Shown here: one piece after another, positions 24,917 to 33,048 of the stretch
Position numbering within the stretch: position 1 is the first letter of the stretch
Layout of the letters: every line of letters starts with the position of its first letter
From: Vulcanimicrobiia bacterium
Lineage (GTDB): Bacteria > Vulcanimicrobiota > Vulcanimicrobiia > Vulcanimicrobiales > Vulcanimicrobiaceae
Direction: 5' to 3'
Length of the DNA stretch: 42,794 nt
Assembly (NCBI GenBank): GCA_025934645.1
Contig: JAICWY010000015.1
Span: forward strand, 1-42,794
The notes under the pieces: generated by a model
The model's database searches: none
Told to the model about the DNA's origin: nothing
The model's input: the letters and a program-made list of their open reading frames with translations, nothing else
Made by a program: the position numbers and the translations under genes

Positions 24917-26169
24917 AACGTCTGCTGCTGCTCTCCTACGCATTCCCGCCGGCGCGTTCGCCGGGCGCGATCCGTCCCGGCTATCTGGCGCGCTACCTGC
25001 AGCCGTTGGGTTGGGACGTAACGGTGGTTACGCACTCGCATGAAGAGCCGCCGTTTCCGATGCGCGTCGTGCGCGTCGGAGCGTACGCGGAGGGTCTCAC
25101 GCAAGCGGCGCAGCGTTCTTTGAGCGCGCGCAGCGCGGACGCATGGTACCGCCGCCCGTTGCGTGCGGTCAAAGAAGCGATGCTCTTTCCGGACGAGCGG
25201 GCGCCCTGGATTCTTCCCGCGTTACGCGCTTGCACGCGGATCGTGCGGGAGGAGCGCTTCGACGCAGTCTTCAGCACGGCACTGCCCTCGTCAATGCACG
25301 TCGTCGGCGGCGTGCTGGCAAAGCGCACGGGCCTGCCGTGGATCGCCGATTACCGCGATCCGTGGACCGGGAATTCCTACATGGAATGGGGACCCGTAAA
25401 AACCGCTCTTGAAAAGACCGCGGAACGGCGCTTGCTGCGCCGGGCGGCGGCGATCACGACCATCTCCGAATCCATCGCTGAGTATCTGCGCGCGTTTCAC
25501 CGGCGCAGCGACGTGCACGTTATTCCGAATGCGTACGATCAAGGTGACTGGTCCGCGATTTCCGACGTTGTGCCGCAGACGTTCGACCTCTGCTACACCG
25601 GCACGATGTACGATGGAAAGCGTTCGCCCGAGTTGCTGTTCGCAGCGATCGCGCGATTGCGCGACCAAGGCCACCCCGCGGGCGCTGCGCGCGTGCACTT
25701 CTACGGGCCGGGCACCGGGGCAGTTCCGGAAGCCTCCGAGCGATACGGACTGCAGGCGCAAGTCTTCTGCCACGGATCGGTCCCGCGCGAACGCGCCATG
25801 CAGGCGCAGCGTGAATCGGCAGCATTGCTGATTTTTTTGAGCACCGATCCGACGACGAGGCACGAAACCGGCAGCAAATATCTGGAATATTTGGGCGCGC
25901 GCCGTCCGATGCTGGCATTCGGTTTACCGGACAGCGCGCTGCGCGAAGTGATAGAGCGCAATGCGCTCGGGTGGTTTGCCTCTGATGAAGGCGAAGCCGC
26001 GCGCGCGGTTTCTTCGGCGTACGACCTGTTCTCCGGCGAGCTCAAGGACTACCGGCCGGACCACGCAGCGTTTTTCACCGCATCGCAGCTCGCGGAACGC
26101 TTCGCCGGCATTTTGGACGGCGCGGTGGAAGCGCGCACGCGCGGTGCCGCGTCGGTGCAATTCGCATGA
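24913..26169 (+). CDS. Glycosyltransferase, GT-B group 1 type
   Basis: 418 residues. N-terminus MKRLLLLSYAFPPARSPGAI is typical of a WsaF/WcaI-like subgroup, followed by LPWIADYRDPWTGN. The C-terminal domain has DLCYTGTMYDGKRSPELLFA and HETGSKYLEYLGARRPMLAF. The donor-site acidic pair is spaced Glu-x6-Glu rather than x7 in this reading. Cytoplasmic transferase for the repeat unit. It overlaps neighbours by 4 bases at both ends. Acceptor and donor are unknown. Confidence 0.9.
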   Translation: MKRLLLLSYAFPPARSPGAIRPGYLARYLQPLGWDVTVVTHSHEEPPFPMRVVRVGAYAEGLTQAAQRSLSARSADAWYRRPLRAVKEAMLFPDERAPWILPALRACTRIVREERFDAVFSTALPSSMHVVGGVLAKRTGLPWIADYRDPWTGNSYMEWGPVKTALEKTAERRLLRRAAAITTISESIAEYLRAFHRRSDVHVIPNAYDQGDWSAISDVVPQTFDLCYTGTMYDGKRSPELLFAAIARLRDQGHPAGAARVHFYGPGTGAVPEASERYGLQAQVFCHGSVPRERAMQAQRESAALLIFLSTDPTTRHETGSKYLEYLGARRPMLAFGLPDSALREVIERNALGWFASDEGEAARAVSSAYDLFSGELKDYRPDHAAFFTASQLAERFAGILDGAVEARTRGAASVQFA

Positions 26170-27194
26170 AGGCCCGTTCCCAAATGCTGGTCGATCTGCA
26201 AAAGAACTTTCCGGTGCGATGGGAGATGCGCCGGCGCTACCGGCTGCCGTCGGACGATCCACAGCAACCGTTTTACACTTCCTGGCACCCCGGCGGCGGC
26301 ATCTTCGGCGAGGATTGGGACCGGTTCGACGCCGGCGGCGTGCTTTTTGCCGGACGCTACAATCCCAACAGCGTTGCGGCGTACGCGTTGTACTGCTACG
26401 AACGTTTGCATGCCGGCGAATCCGCTATGCGCCAACCGATGCTCCGGCAAACCGAGTATCTGTTGCGGACGCAACGCGAAGACGGCGCTTTTCCGTATGC
26501 ATTCGCTCTTCCGCAATACGGGCTGAAACCCGGGTGGATTTCCGGCATCGCGCAGGGCAAGGCCGCCGCGGCCCTTTGGCGCGCGCATGCGGTCACGCAG
26601 GATCCGCGGTATCGCGCTGCGGCAACACGCGCGCTTCTTCCGCTCACACTCGATATCTCCCAAGGCGGCACCGCGCTGCTGCGCGGCGGCACGGCCTTCT
26701 TCGAAGAGATCGGCTCCAATCCGACGCACATCTTGAACGGCCACGTCACGGCCGCTTTTGCGGCCTGGGAGGCATGCCGTTTCGGGTTCGCACCTCCAGG
26801 GCTCGATGAAATTCACGAAACTGCAATACGCACGCTGCTGGCAGTGCTGCCGCAGTACGACGCGGATGGCTGGTCCTATTATCAGCTTGCCGTGCGCGAG
26901 AACGGCGAACGCCACTTCGCGCCGATTAACTATCACCAAACGCACATCGCGCAGATGCACGTGTACTCGGCAATGACCGGGCGCGGCGAGTTTCTAGCGA
27001 TGTCCCGGAAATGGCGGCGCGGGATGGCGCAATGGAACGTGCGAGCGCGCGTATGGGGCGATAGTGGAGCGTGGCTGATCGAAACGCTCGGCCGCCGCCT
27101 CGCGCGCCGCAGCGCCGAACCTTGGCGGCCGCTGCCGATCGGCGGCGCCGATCCGGCTACGCCGGCGCCGCGGCCATCCGCCGCCGCCGGCTGA
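26166..27194 (+). CDS. D-glucuronyl C5-epimerase C-terminal domain-like protein
   Basis: 342 residues. The (alpha/alpha) barrel domain of heparan/heparosan glucuronyl C5-epimerases (C5-epim_C) is recognisable. Segments are GWISGIAQG (123-131), FEEIGSNPTHILNG (179-192) and NYHQTHIAQMHVY (255-267), with a helical repeat pattern between. The family inverts C5 of uronic acid residues in a polymer or oligosaccharide, turning D-GlcA into L-IdoA. No signal peptide is visible, so it may act on lipid-linked intermediates at the cytoplasmic side, or be a distant relative with another role. It is the last gene of the coupled unit and overlaps the convergent GT2 gene by 38 bases. Assignment to the fold is good; substrate is inferred from the uronic acid pathway nearby. 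Confidence 0.8.
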   Translation: MKARSQMLVDLQKNFPVRWEMRRRYRLPSDDPQQPFYTSWHPGGGIFGEDWDRFDAGGVLFAGRYNPNSVAAYALYCYERLHAGESAMRQPMLRQTEYLLRTQREDGAFPYAFALPQYGLKPGWISGIAQGKAAAALWRAHAVTQDPRYRAAATRALLPLTLDISQGGTALLRGGTAFFEEIGSNPTHILNGHVTAAFAAWEACRFGFAPPGLDEIHETAIRTLLAVLPQYDADGWSYYQLAVRENGERHFAPINYHQTHIAQMHVYSAMTGRGEFLAMSRKWRRGMAQWNVRARVWGDSGAWLIETLGRRLARRSAEPWRPLPIGGADPATPAPRPSAAAG

Positions 27195-28188
27195 GCAGCG
27201 CTTTCCACCACCCCGTGCCGTAAGCGACGTGCATCGTCGCAAGGACCGCTGGCACGAGGAGCGCGCCCGCGCCGGCGCGGCGGAGCGCGCCCAAGGCACC
27301 TACGAGTAAGAATCCGCAGTATAAACCGGGCACCGCGAGCGCCGCGATACGCAGCGGTGTCGCCGCGAGCATGACGGAAAACACGAGCGCCGCTACCAGC
27401 GCTGCGGGCGCGAACACCCGCAAAGGCACGCGGCCTCCGTGCTTGAGCTGCGTGAAACGCCGCCAATAGCCATAGCAGAACATTTGCTTCCACAACGCTT
27501 TGAGCGAGCGGCGCACGTGATAGCGCACGTGGATGCGCGGGGACACGATGAGCTTGCCGCCGTTTTGGCGCAGCCGGTAATTCAAGTCCGAATCTTCGTC
27601 GAAAGGCAGGCTTTCATCGTATCCGCCAATCGCGCGCAGACGCGCCGTCCGCGAAAAGATCGAGAACACCGAGTCCGTTTCTTCTTCATGCGACGTATAG
27701 CGGAAACGCGCGTTGCCCATACCCAGGGCAGTGGACATGCACCACGCGATCGCCTGCCCGAGCAGCCCGGTTCCGAACGGACGCTGCACGCCGCCGACGG
27801 CAACGGCGCCCGTGCGCCGCGTCACCTCTAGGCACGATGCGAAGTAATCCGGACCGTACTCGGCGTGCGCGAGGATCATAGCAAAATACTCGCCCCGCGC
27901 TTGCTGCAAGGCCTCATTCCATGCATAGACCTGCAGCCGGCGCGGATTCGAGAGCAGCTTGATACGCGTGCCGTATTCGGGAAAGCTGCGCACGATATCG
28001 GCGGTCCGATCCGTACTCATTCCGTCTATGACGAGAATCTCGAAATCGTCGCTGAGCCCTTCCTGCGCGAGCAGTCCGTGCAGACAACGGCCGATATACG
28101 CTTCCTCGTTATACGCGGCAACGACGGCCGTGATCGCTACGCGATCTCGGCATACAATTTCGTGAGTTTGCTCGCCTCGCTGTTCCAC
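27157..28188 (-). CDS. GT2 family glycosyltransferase with C-terminal membrane helices
   Basis: 343 residues. GT-A fold: ITAVVAAYNEEAYIGRCL and FEILVIDGMSTDRTADIV, then an ExoA-like region FDEDSDLNYRLRQNGG and IHVRYHVRRSLKALWKQ, ending with three membrane helices (about 255-325). The position that normally reads DAH before YPPDY reads ILAHAEYGPDY, so the metal-binding Asp appears replaced by Leu. This may lower or change activity. The GTG start has a GGAG Shine-Dalgarno and overlaps the upstream glycosyltransferase by 52 bases; no better start exists downstream before the conserved region. It ends the wbp operon. Confidence 0.87.
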   Translation of the reverse strand: MEQRGEQTHEIVCRDRVAITAVVAAYNEEAYIGRCLHGLLAQEGLSDDFEILVIDGMSTDRTADIVRSFPEYGTRIKLLSNPRRLQVYAWNEALQQARGEYFAMILAHAEYGPDYFASCLEVTRRTGAVAVGGVQRPFGTGLLGQAIAWCMSTALGMGNARFRYTSHEEETDSVFSIFSRTARLRAIGGYDESLPFDEDSDLNYRLRQNGGKLIVSPRIHVRYHVRRSLKALWKQMFCYGYWRRFTQLKHGGRVPLRVFAPAALVAALVFSVMLAATPLRIAALAVPGLYCGFLLVGALGALRRAGAGALLVPAVLATMHVAYGTGWWKALLSRRRRMAAAPA

Positions 28189-29261
28189 TGATATTGCTCC
28201 GTCACAAGACGCCGCCCGCGCTCACCTTTCGCTTGGGCGGCTGCGGGGTTATCGATGAGTTCCGACATGGCGCGCGCGATGCCGTCGATGTCGAAGGGGT
28301 CCACGACGATGCCGCAATCGTATTGCCGGACGATCTCGCTGCACTGCATCGTATTTGAGATGATGACCGGAAGACCGGCACCCAAGTACTCGAAGAGTTT
28401 GGTAGGCATTGCCTCGTCGTGATTGGCAGCCGGCCGGAAGAGCAGCATGCCGACGCGCGCGCCGGACAGCGTCTGCGCGACTTCACCGCGGTGACGGAAA
28501 CCCAGATACTCCACGCGCTTCCAATCGGGCATTTCGCGCACGCGCTGTTCCAAAGCCGAATTTTCGAATGTACCGGCGATGCACAGCTGAATTCCGGGCG
28601 AGAGCGATTTGGATCCCATTGCGGCGACCATCTCTTCGATGCAGCGCAATTCCGTGATGCTGCCCAGATAGAGTGCGGCTCGCGGACGCTGCGCGAAATC
28701 GGAGACCGTCGCGTCGGGCAATTCCTCGATACGCGGATAGTTGCACACGACGACGGTTTTACTGTGGGGAAACCGCCGCGCGATCGCGGGCGTTGCCGTA
28801 ACGATTGCGCTGTAGAAACGCTGCATCGACCGCAGGAAGAACGCCGAACCCGAAGCCAGCGGCTTGCGCAGCACGCGCGGGATGTAGGGCTTATCGGAGA
28901 TGTCGTGCGGAATGTCTTCGTGCACGTCGAACACGACACGCGCGCCCCGCGCGCGCAGCGCCAGACCCACCATCATCAATTCGGGGTCGTGGAAATGATA
29001 GACATCGGCATGCTCGTCCACCGCTGCGCGATAGACTTGCCAGACCGTACGCATCATGCGCTCGATGCGGTTTTTTGGCACCGGCACGGGATGCAGGCGC
29101 ACGCCTTTGGGCGGCGAGGCCAGTGTGCCTGCAGCGACGAGCACGACGTCGTACCCCGCCTCAGCAAGCGTAGCGCATTCGCGGTATGCGATACGCGTAT
29201 CGGCCGGCGAGTGCACCGACGTGAGATGCGCGACCTTCACCGCGCGCGGTCCCCTCTTCAT
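28137..29261 (-). CDS. GT4 family glycosyltransferase
   Basis: 374 residues from the ATG at 29261, which lies 4 bases after the wbpI stop; a longer frame would run into wbpI. N-terminal VKVAHLTSVHSPADTRIAYR and the VYHFHDPELMMVGL and VVFDVHEDIPHDI segments are typical of WbuB/WfdR-like transferases. C-terminal EAMPTKLFEYLGAGLPVI holds the E-x7-E motif. It likely adds a uronic or amino sugar made by the upstream genes; the exact sugar is not readable. Confidence 0.92.
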   Translation of the reverse strand: MKRGPRAVKVAHLTSVHSPADTRIAYRECATLAEAGYDVVLVAAGTLASPPKGVRLHPVPVPKNRIERMMRTVWQVYRAAVDEHADVYHFHDPELMMVGLALRARGARVVFDVHEDIPHDISDKPYIPRVLRKPLASGSAFFLRSMQRFYSAIVTATPAIARRFPHSKTVVVCNYPRIEELPDATVSDFAQRPRAALYLGSITELRCIEEMVAAMGSKSLSPGIQLCIAGTFENSALEQRVREMPDWKRVEYLGFRHRGEVAQTLSGARVGMLLFRPAANHDEAMPTKLFEYLGAGLPVIISNTMQCSEIVRQYDCGIVVDPFDIDGIARAMSELIDNPAAAQAKGERGRRLVTEQYQWNSEASKLTKLYAEIA

Positions 29262-29265
29262 CCCG

Positions 29266-30345
29266 CTACGCGGCGGAACGGCGCTTGGCGCCGGCCGTCT
29301 CGAGCGCGTCAACGATATTGCGAGCCGCATGACCGTCTCCGTAGGGCTGGCCCTGGCGAACCGGCGTCAACCGCTTCGCGGCAGCGGCGATCTTGCGCGG
29401 ATCGCTCCCCGCAAGGACGTTCCAGCCGTCTTCGAGCGTCTCGACCCATTCGGTTTCCTCGCGCAGCGTAACGCACGGCACTTTGAGCACGAACGCTTCC
29501 TTCTGCAAACCACCCGAATCGGTGAAAAGTGTATACGCGCGGCCCACGAGCGACATCATGTCGCCGTACGGCAGCGGATCGATGAGAATCAAATTGTCGC
29601 CCTCTCCGGCATGCACGGCGCGCGCTGCTTCGCGGGTGCGCGGATGCACGGGAAACACGACGGGCATACCGGCCGAACGCAACCCTTCGATGATGCGCGC
29701 GAACGCGTGCAAATCGTCAGTATTCGAAGCTCGGTGAATCGTCGCGACCGCATATTGACGCGGACGGACGCCCAGGCGATCGAGCAGTGCCGGACGCTCA
29801 GGAATCCCGGCCGCCGCGCGCATTGCGAGATCGACCATCAGATCGCCGACGACGCATACACCGCGCGTAACGCCTTCTTGTGCGAGTTGCTGCTGCGCCT
29901 GTACGTTGGGCACGAGCAGCAGATCGCCGACGTGATCGGCTACTATCCGGTTGATCTCCTCGGGCATGCTGCGGTTGAACGATCGCAGACCCGCCTCGAC
30001 GTGGGCGACGGGAACGTGCAACTTTGCGGCAACCAGCGCGCCGGCGAGCGTGCTGTTCGTGTCGCCGTAGACCAGCAGCCAATCCGGCTTCTCGTCTTGA
30101 ACGATCGGCTCGAGGCGCTTCATCATCTCGCCGGTTTGCGCGCCGTGCCCGCCGCCGCCCACGCCGAGGTGATATTTCGGCGCCGGTATCTCGAGTTGCT
30201 CGAAAAACACGTCCGACATTTCGCGATCGTAATGCTGGCCCGTGTGGACCAGCACTTCGTCAACGCCGCGGCGCGCCAACTCCGCGCTCAAAAGCGCGGC
30301 TTTGACGAATTGCGGACGCGCGCCGACGACGCTGAGGACGCGCAT
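29266..30345 (-). CDS. wbpI: UDP-N-acetylglucosamine 2-epimerase family, probably UDP-GlcNAc3NAcA 2-epimerase
   Basis: 359 residues of the non-hydrolysing WecB/WbpI family. Motifs: VVGARPQFVKAA at the N-terminus, HTGQHYDREMSDVFF, VYGDTNSTLAGAL, HVEAGLRSFNRSMPEEINR, VHPRT and TDSGGLQKEA. The family inverts C2. In the context of wbpA, wbpB, wbpE and wbpD it should convert UDP-GlcNAc3NAcA to UDP-ManNAc3NAcA, as in the Pseudomonas aeruginosa O5 pathway. WecB activity on UDP-GlcNAc cannot be ruled out from sequence alone. Its ATG shares one base with the wbpE stop (TAATG), showing tight coupling. Confidence 0.9.
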   Translation of the reverse strand: MRVLSVVGARPQFVKAALLSAELARRGVDEVLVHTGQHYDREMSDVFFEQLEIPAPKYHLGVGGGGHGAQTGEMMKRLEPIVQDEKPDWLLVYGDTNSTLAGALVAAKLHVPVAHVEAGLRSFNRSMPEEINRIVADHVGDLLLVPNVQAQQQLAQEGVTRGVCVVGDLMVDLAMRAAAGIPERPALLDRLGVRPRQYAVATIHRASNTDDLHAFARIIEGLRSAGMPVVFPVHPRTREAARAVHAGEGDNLILIDPLPYGDMMSLVGRAYTLFTDSGGLQKEAFVLKVPCVTLREETEWVETLEDGWNVLAGSDPRKIAAAAKRLTPVRQGQPYGDGHAARNIVDALETAGAKRRSAA

Positions 30346-31457
30346 TAGGCGACGGCCTCATGCCGGCAGACTTTAAGCACCGCCTCGATCACGCGATCCT
30401 GGACGTCCGGAGCAAGCTCGGGGAACATCGGGATCGAGATGACCTCGCGCGCCGCGCGTTCCGAGTGCGGGAAGCTGCCTTCACCTTGGTTCAGCATCGC
30501 ATGCACTTTTTGCATGTGAAGCGGCACGGGATAGTACACCATCGTCTGCACGCCCGCGGCCCGCAGCTCTTCTTGGACGCGCTCCCGATTTTCGACGCGG
30601 AGCGTGTATTGATGGTACACGTGACGGCCGTTTGCGGGATCTTGCGGCACCGCGAAACCGGCGGCGGAAAGGGCCTCGTTGTACCGCTGCGCTACGGCGC
30701 GGCGGTTGGCAATCCACGACTCCAGATGCGGCAGTTTAACGCGCAAGACGGCGGCCTGCAGTTCGTCCAGGCGGCTATTGACGCCCAGCTCTTCGTGATA
30801 GTACTTGACCCGGCCGCCATGCCCGCGCAGGCTGCGCGCGCGATCGGCGAGCGCCGGATCGTTGGTGAGCAGCATGCCGCCGTCGCCGTACGCGCCCAGA
30901 TTCTTCGACGGGAAGAAACTGAACGCGCCGAAGTCGCCGATGGTGCCCACGAATCTGCCGTCGAACGTCGCGCCGATGGCCTGAGCGCAATCTTCGATCA
31001 CATACAGCTTGTGTTTGCGCGCGATCTCCATGATCCGATCCATGGGCGCTGGATGGCCGTACAGATGCACCGGCAGAATCGCGCGGGTGCGCGGCGTAAT
31101 CGCCGCTTCAAGAAGTTCCGGATCCATGTTGAACGTTGCCGGATCGATATCCACGAAGACCGGCGTCGCGCCGACGATGCCGATGGCCTCGGTCGTTGCG
31201 ACGAACGTGAACGGCGTCGTGATGACCTCATCGCCCGGTCCTATGTCGAGCGCGCGGAGCGCAAGATGCAAGGCATCCGTTCCCGAGTTGAGCGCCACGC
31301 CGTGACCGGCGCCGGCGTACGCGGCGACCTCGCCCTCGAGCGCCTTCACGTTGGGACCATTGATGAACGCGCCGCCCTCGAGGACGTCTTCGATGGCCCG
31401 CAGCATTTGCGGACGCAGCGAATGATACTGTTCTTTGAGATCGAGAATCGGGATCAC
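30345..31457 (-). CDS. wbpE: DegT family aminotransferase, probable UDP-3-keto-GlcNAcA C3-aminotransferase
   Basis: 370 residues from a GTG that overlaps the wbpD stop (GTGA). PLP Lys is Lys185 in [14 protein letters not shown], and Asp156 lies in [11 protein letters not shown], both typical of the WbpE/WlbC subgroup. It transfers an amino group to C3 of the keto sugar made by WbpB. The longer open frame upstream lies inside wbpD and is ignored. Neighbouring wbpB and wbpD support the specific role; WbpB and WbpE are known to work as a coupled pair in Pseudomonas. Confidence 0.92.
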   Translation of the reverse strand: MIPILDLKEQYHSLRPQMLRAIEDVLEGGAFINGPNVKALEGEVAAYAGAGHGVALNSGTDALHLALRALDIGPGDEVITTPFTFVATTEAIGIVGATPVFVDIDPATFNMDPELLEAAITPRTRAILPVHLYGHPAPMDRIMEIARKHKLYVIEDCAQAIGATFDGRFVGTIGDFGAFSFFPSKNLGAYGDGGMLLTNDPALADRARSLRGHGGRVKYYHEELGVNSRLDELQAAVLRVKLPHLESWIANRRAVAQRYNEALSAAGFAVPQDPANGRHVYHQYTLRVENRERVQEELRAAGVQTMVYYPVPLHMQKVHAMLNQGEGSFPHSERAAREVISIPMFPELAPDVQDRVIEAVLKVCRHEAVA

Positions 31458-32050
31458 GCAGTTACCTTTCGAACGAGCTGCTGTTCCTTGACGAAGCGCC
31501 GCCCGCACTCGCACGCGGCCGCATCGCCGTCGAATTCCAGTTTCTGACCGCACTCGCACGCGTAGCCGCGCACGCGGGCCGGATTGCCGTAGACCATTGC
31601 GTACGGCGGGACGTCTTTGGTTACCACGGAGCCGGCGCCGACGAACGCGTACTCACCGATAGTGTTCCCACAAACGATGGTCGCATTCGCACCGATCGAA
31701 GCGCCGCGCTTCACGAGCGTCTTGAGATAATCCGACGACGTGTTGCGCGGCGTTCCGCTGCGCGGCGTGAAGACGTTGGTGAAGACCATGCTGGGGCCGC
31801 AGAACACTTCGTCCTCCAGCTCCACGCCTTCGTATACCGACACATTGTTCTGGATCTTGACGCGGTTGCCGATGCGCACATTGGCGCCAATGACCACGTT
31901 CTGTCCGATATTGCAATTCGAGCCGATTTCACACCCCGGCAGGATGTGCGAAAAGTGCCAGATTTTCGTACCTTCGCCGATGTTGTTCGGCTCGTCGACG
32001 TACGACGATTCGTGGACGAAAAACGTTTGACGCCGATCGACGACAGTCAC
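31454..32050 (-). CDS. wbpD: Hexapeptide-repeat N-acetyltransferase, probable UDP-GlcNAc3NA 3-N-acetyltransferase
   Basis: 198 residues. A left-handed beta helix with hexapeptide repeats ([53 protein letters not shown]) and the family phrase [14 protein letters not shown]. It acetylates the 3-amino group using acetyl-CoA. The C-terminal 30 residues hold two CxCG pairs (YACECGQ and AACECGR), a likely small zinc ribbon. The GTG start has a well-placed GGAGG inside the end of wbpB and overlaps its stop by 4 bases. Confidence 0.93.
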   Translation of the reverse strand: MTVVDRRQTFFVHESSYVDEPNNIGEGTKIWHFSHILPGCEIGSNCNIGQNVVIGANVRIGNRVKIQNNVSVYEGVELEDEVFCGPSMVFTNVFTPRSGTPRNTSSDYLKTLVKRGASIGANATIVCGNTIGEYAFVGAGSVVTKDVPPYAMVYGNPARVRGYACECGQKLEFDGDAAACECGRRFVKEQQLVRKVTA

Positions 32051-33048
32051 GCAAGTGCCTCCATGGTGAAAGAATGAACGGTCGAGCGCGCGTCGACCAT
32101 CTGCAGCGCGCGCACCACCTCGAGCCCTTCCCGGCCGTCGGTGGGAATGCGGCCTCCGCGGCCCTGAATGGCGTTACAGAACGCCTCGAGTTCCAGCCGT
32201 AGCGGCTCGCCGGGCGGCAGTTCGATTTTCTGGGTCTCGCCGCGCCAGAGCTCGGGCGAGCCGCTCGCGTTGAGGCGGTCGCCGCACGCAGTGAGCGTGA
32301 GCGTCGCGCCTTCACGCGAATCGACGAACGTGAGCGTGCCTTCGGATCCGAAGACGTCGATGCGCGAACTCTTGTCGGGATCCAGCCAGCTCACTTCGAT
32401 GTGGGCACTGCGTCCGTCGGCGAACGCAAAGTCCGCATACGCGAAGTCGCCAAGATTCGGACGCACGTACGCGCTCAGCCAGCCGGTCGCGTTGACCGGC
32501 GTGTCGCGCATGATCTCGATCATGAGCGCGCAGTCGTGCGGAGCGAAACTCCACCAAACGTTTTCCTGCGCGCGCAGACGTCCCCAGCTCAAGCGGCGCG
32601 AGCGTAAATGCCGTACGCGGCCGATACGCCCCGAGTTTACGCAATCCAGAAGCGCGCGGACCGCCGGGTGATACAGCAGCACGTGGCCGACGAATAGCGT
32701 AAGACCGGCCCGCTCTGCGGCCTCGACGACGCGCTCCGCATCCTCGAGATTCAACGCGAGCGGCTTTTCCACGAAGACATGAACGCCTGCGGCGATAGCT
32801 TGCAACGCGAGGTCCGCGTGCGCGGGAGCCGGAGCGGCGATGACGACCGCGTCGAGCGCGGCGTTGGCAAACATCGCAGGTGCGTCGACGTAGATTTGCA
32901 CGCCCTCGTACTTGCTGCGGACTTCGTCGAGCCGGCGAAGGTCCGCGTCGCAGACCGCCGCCAGCACGCCCATCTCCCAGCAATTGCGCACGAGGTTGGC
33001 GCCCCAGTATCCGGCGCCGATGACGCCGATGCGCGGGCGGTGTTTCAC
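32047..33048 (-). CDS. wbpB: Gfo/Idh/MocA oxidoreductase, probable UDP-GlcNAcA 3-dehydrogenase
   Basis: 333 residues from a GTG overlapping the wbpA stop (GTGA). The Rossmann motif GVIGAGYWGANLVRN lies near the N-terminus, and the family motif VEKPLAL (Glu94, Lys95, Pro96) is intact. The domain order is the usual NAD domain plus beta-sheet domain. WbpB oxidises C3 of UDP-GlcNAcA, feeding WbpE. The much longer open frame upstream is inside wbpA and is not real. Confidence 0.9.
   Translation of the reverse strand: MKHRPRIGVIGAGYWGANLVRNCWEMGVLAAVCDADLRRLDEVRSKYEGVQIYVDAPAMFANAALDAVVIAAPAPAHADLALQAIAAGVHVFVEKPLALNLEDAERVVEAAERAGLTLFVGHVLLYHPAVRALLDCVNSGRIGRVRHLRSRRLSWGRLRAQENVWWSFAPHDCALMIEIMRDTPVNATGWLSAYVRPNLGDFAYADFAFADGRSAHIEVSWLDPDKSSRIDVFGSEGTLTFVDSREGATLTLTACGDRLNASGSPELWRGETQKIELPPGEPLRLELEAFCNAIQGRGGRIPTDGREGLEVVRALQMVDARSTVHSFTMEALA

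Noticed and set aside
30360-31547. Open frame of 395 codons antisense to wbpE
   Set aside because: No recognisable domain; the opposite strand encodes a clear PLP aminotransferase.
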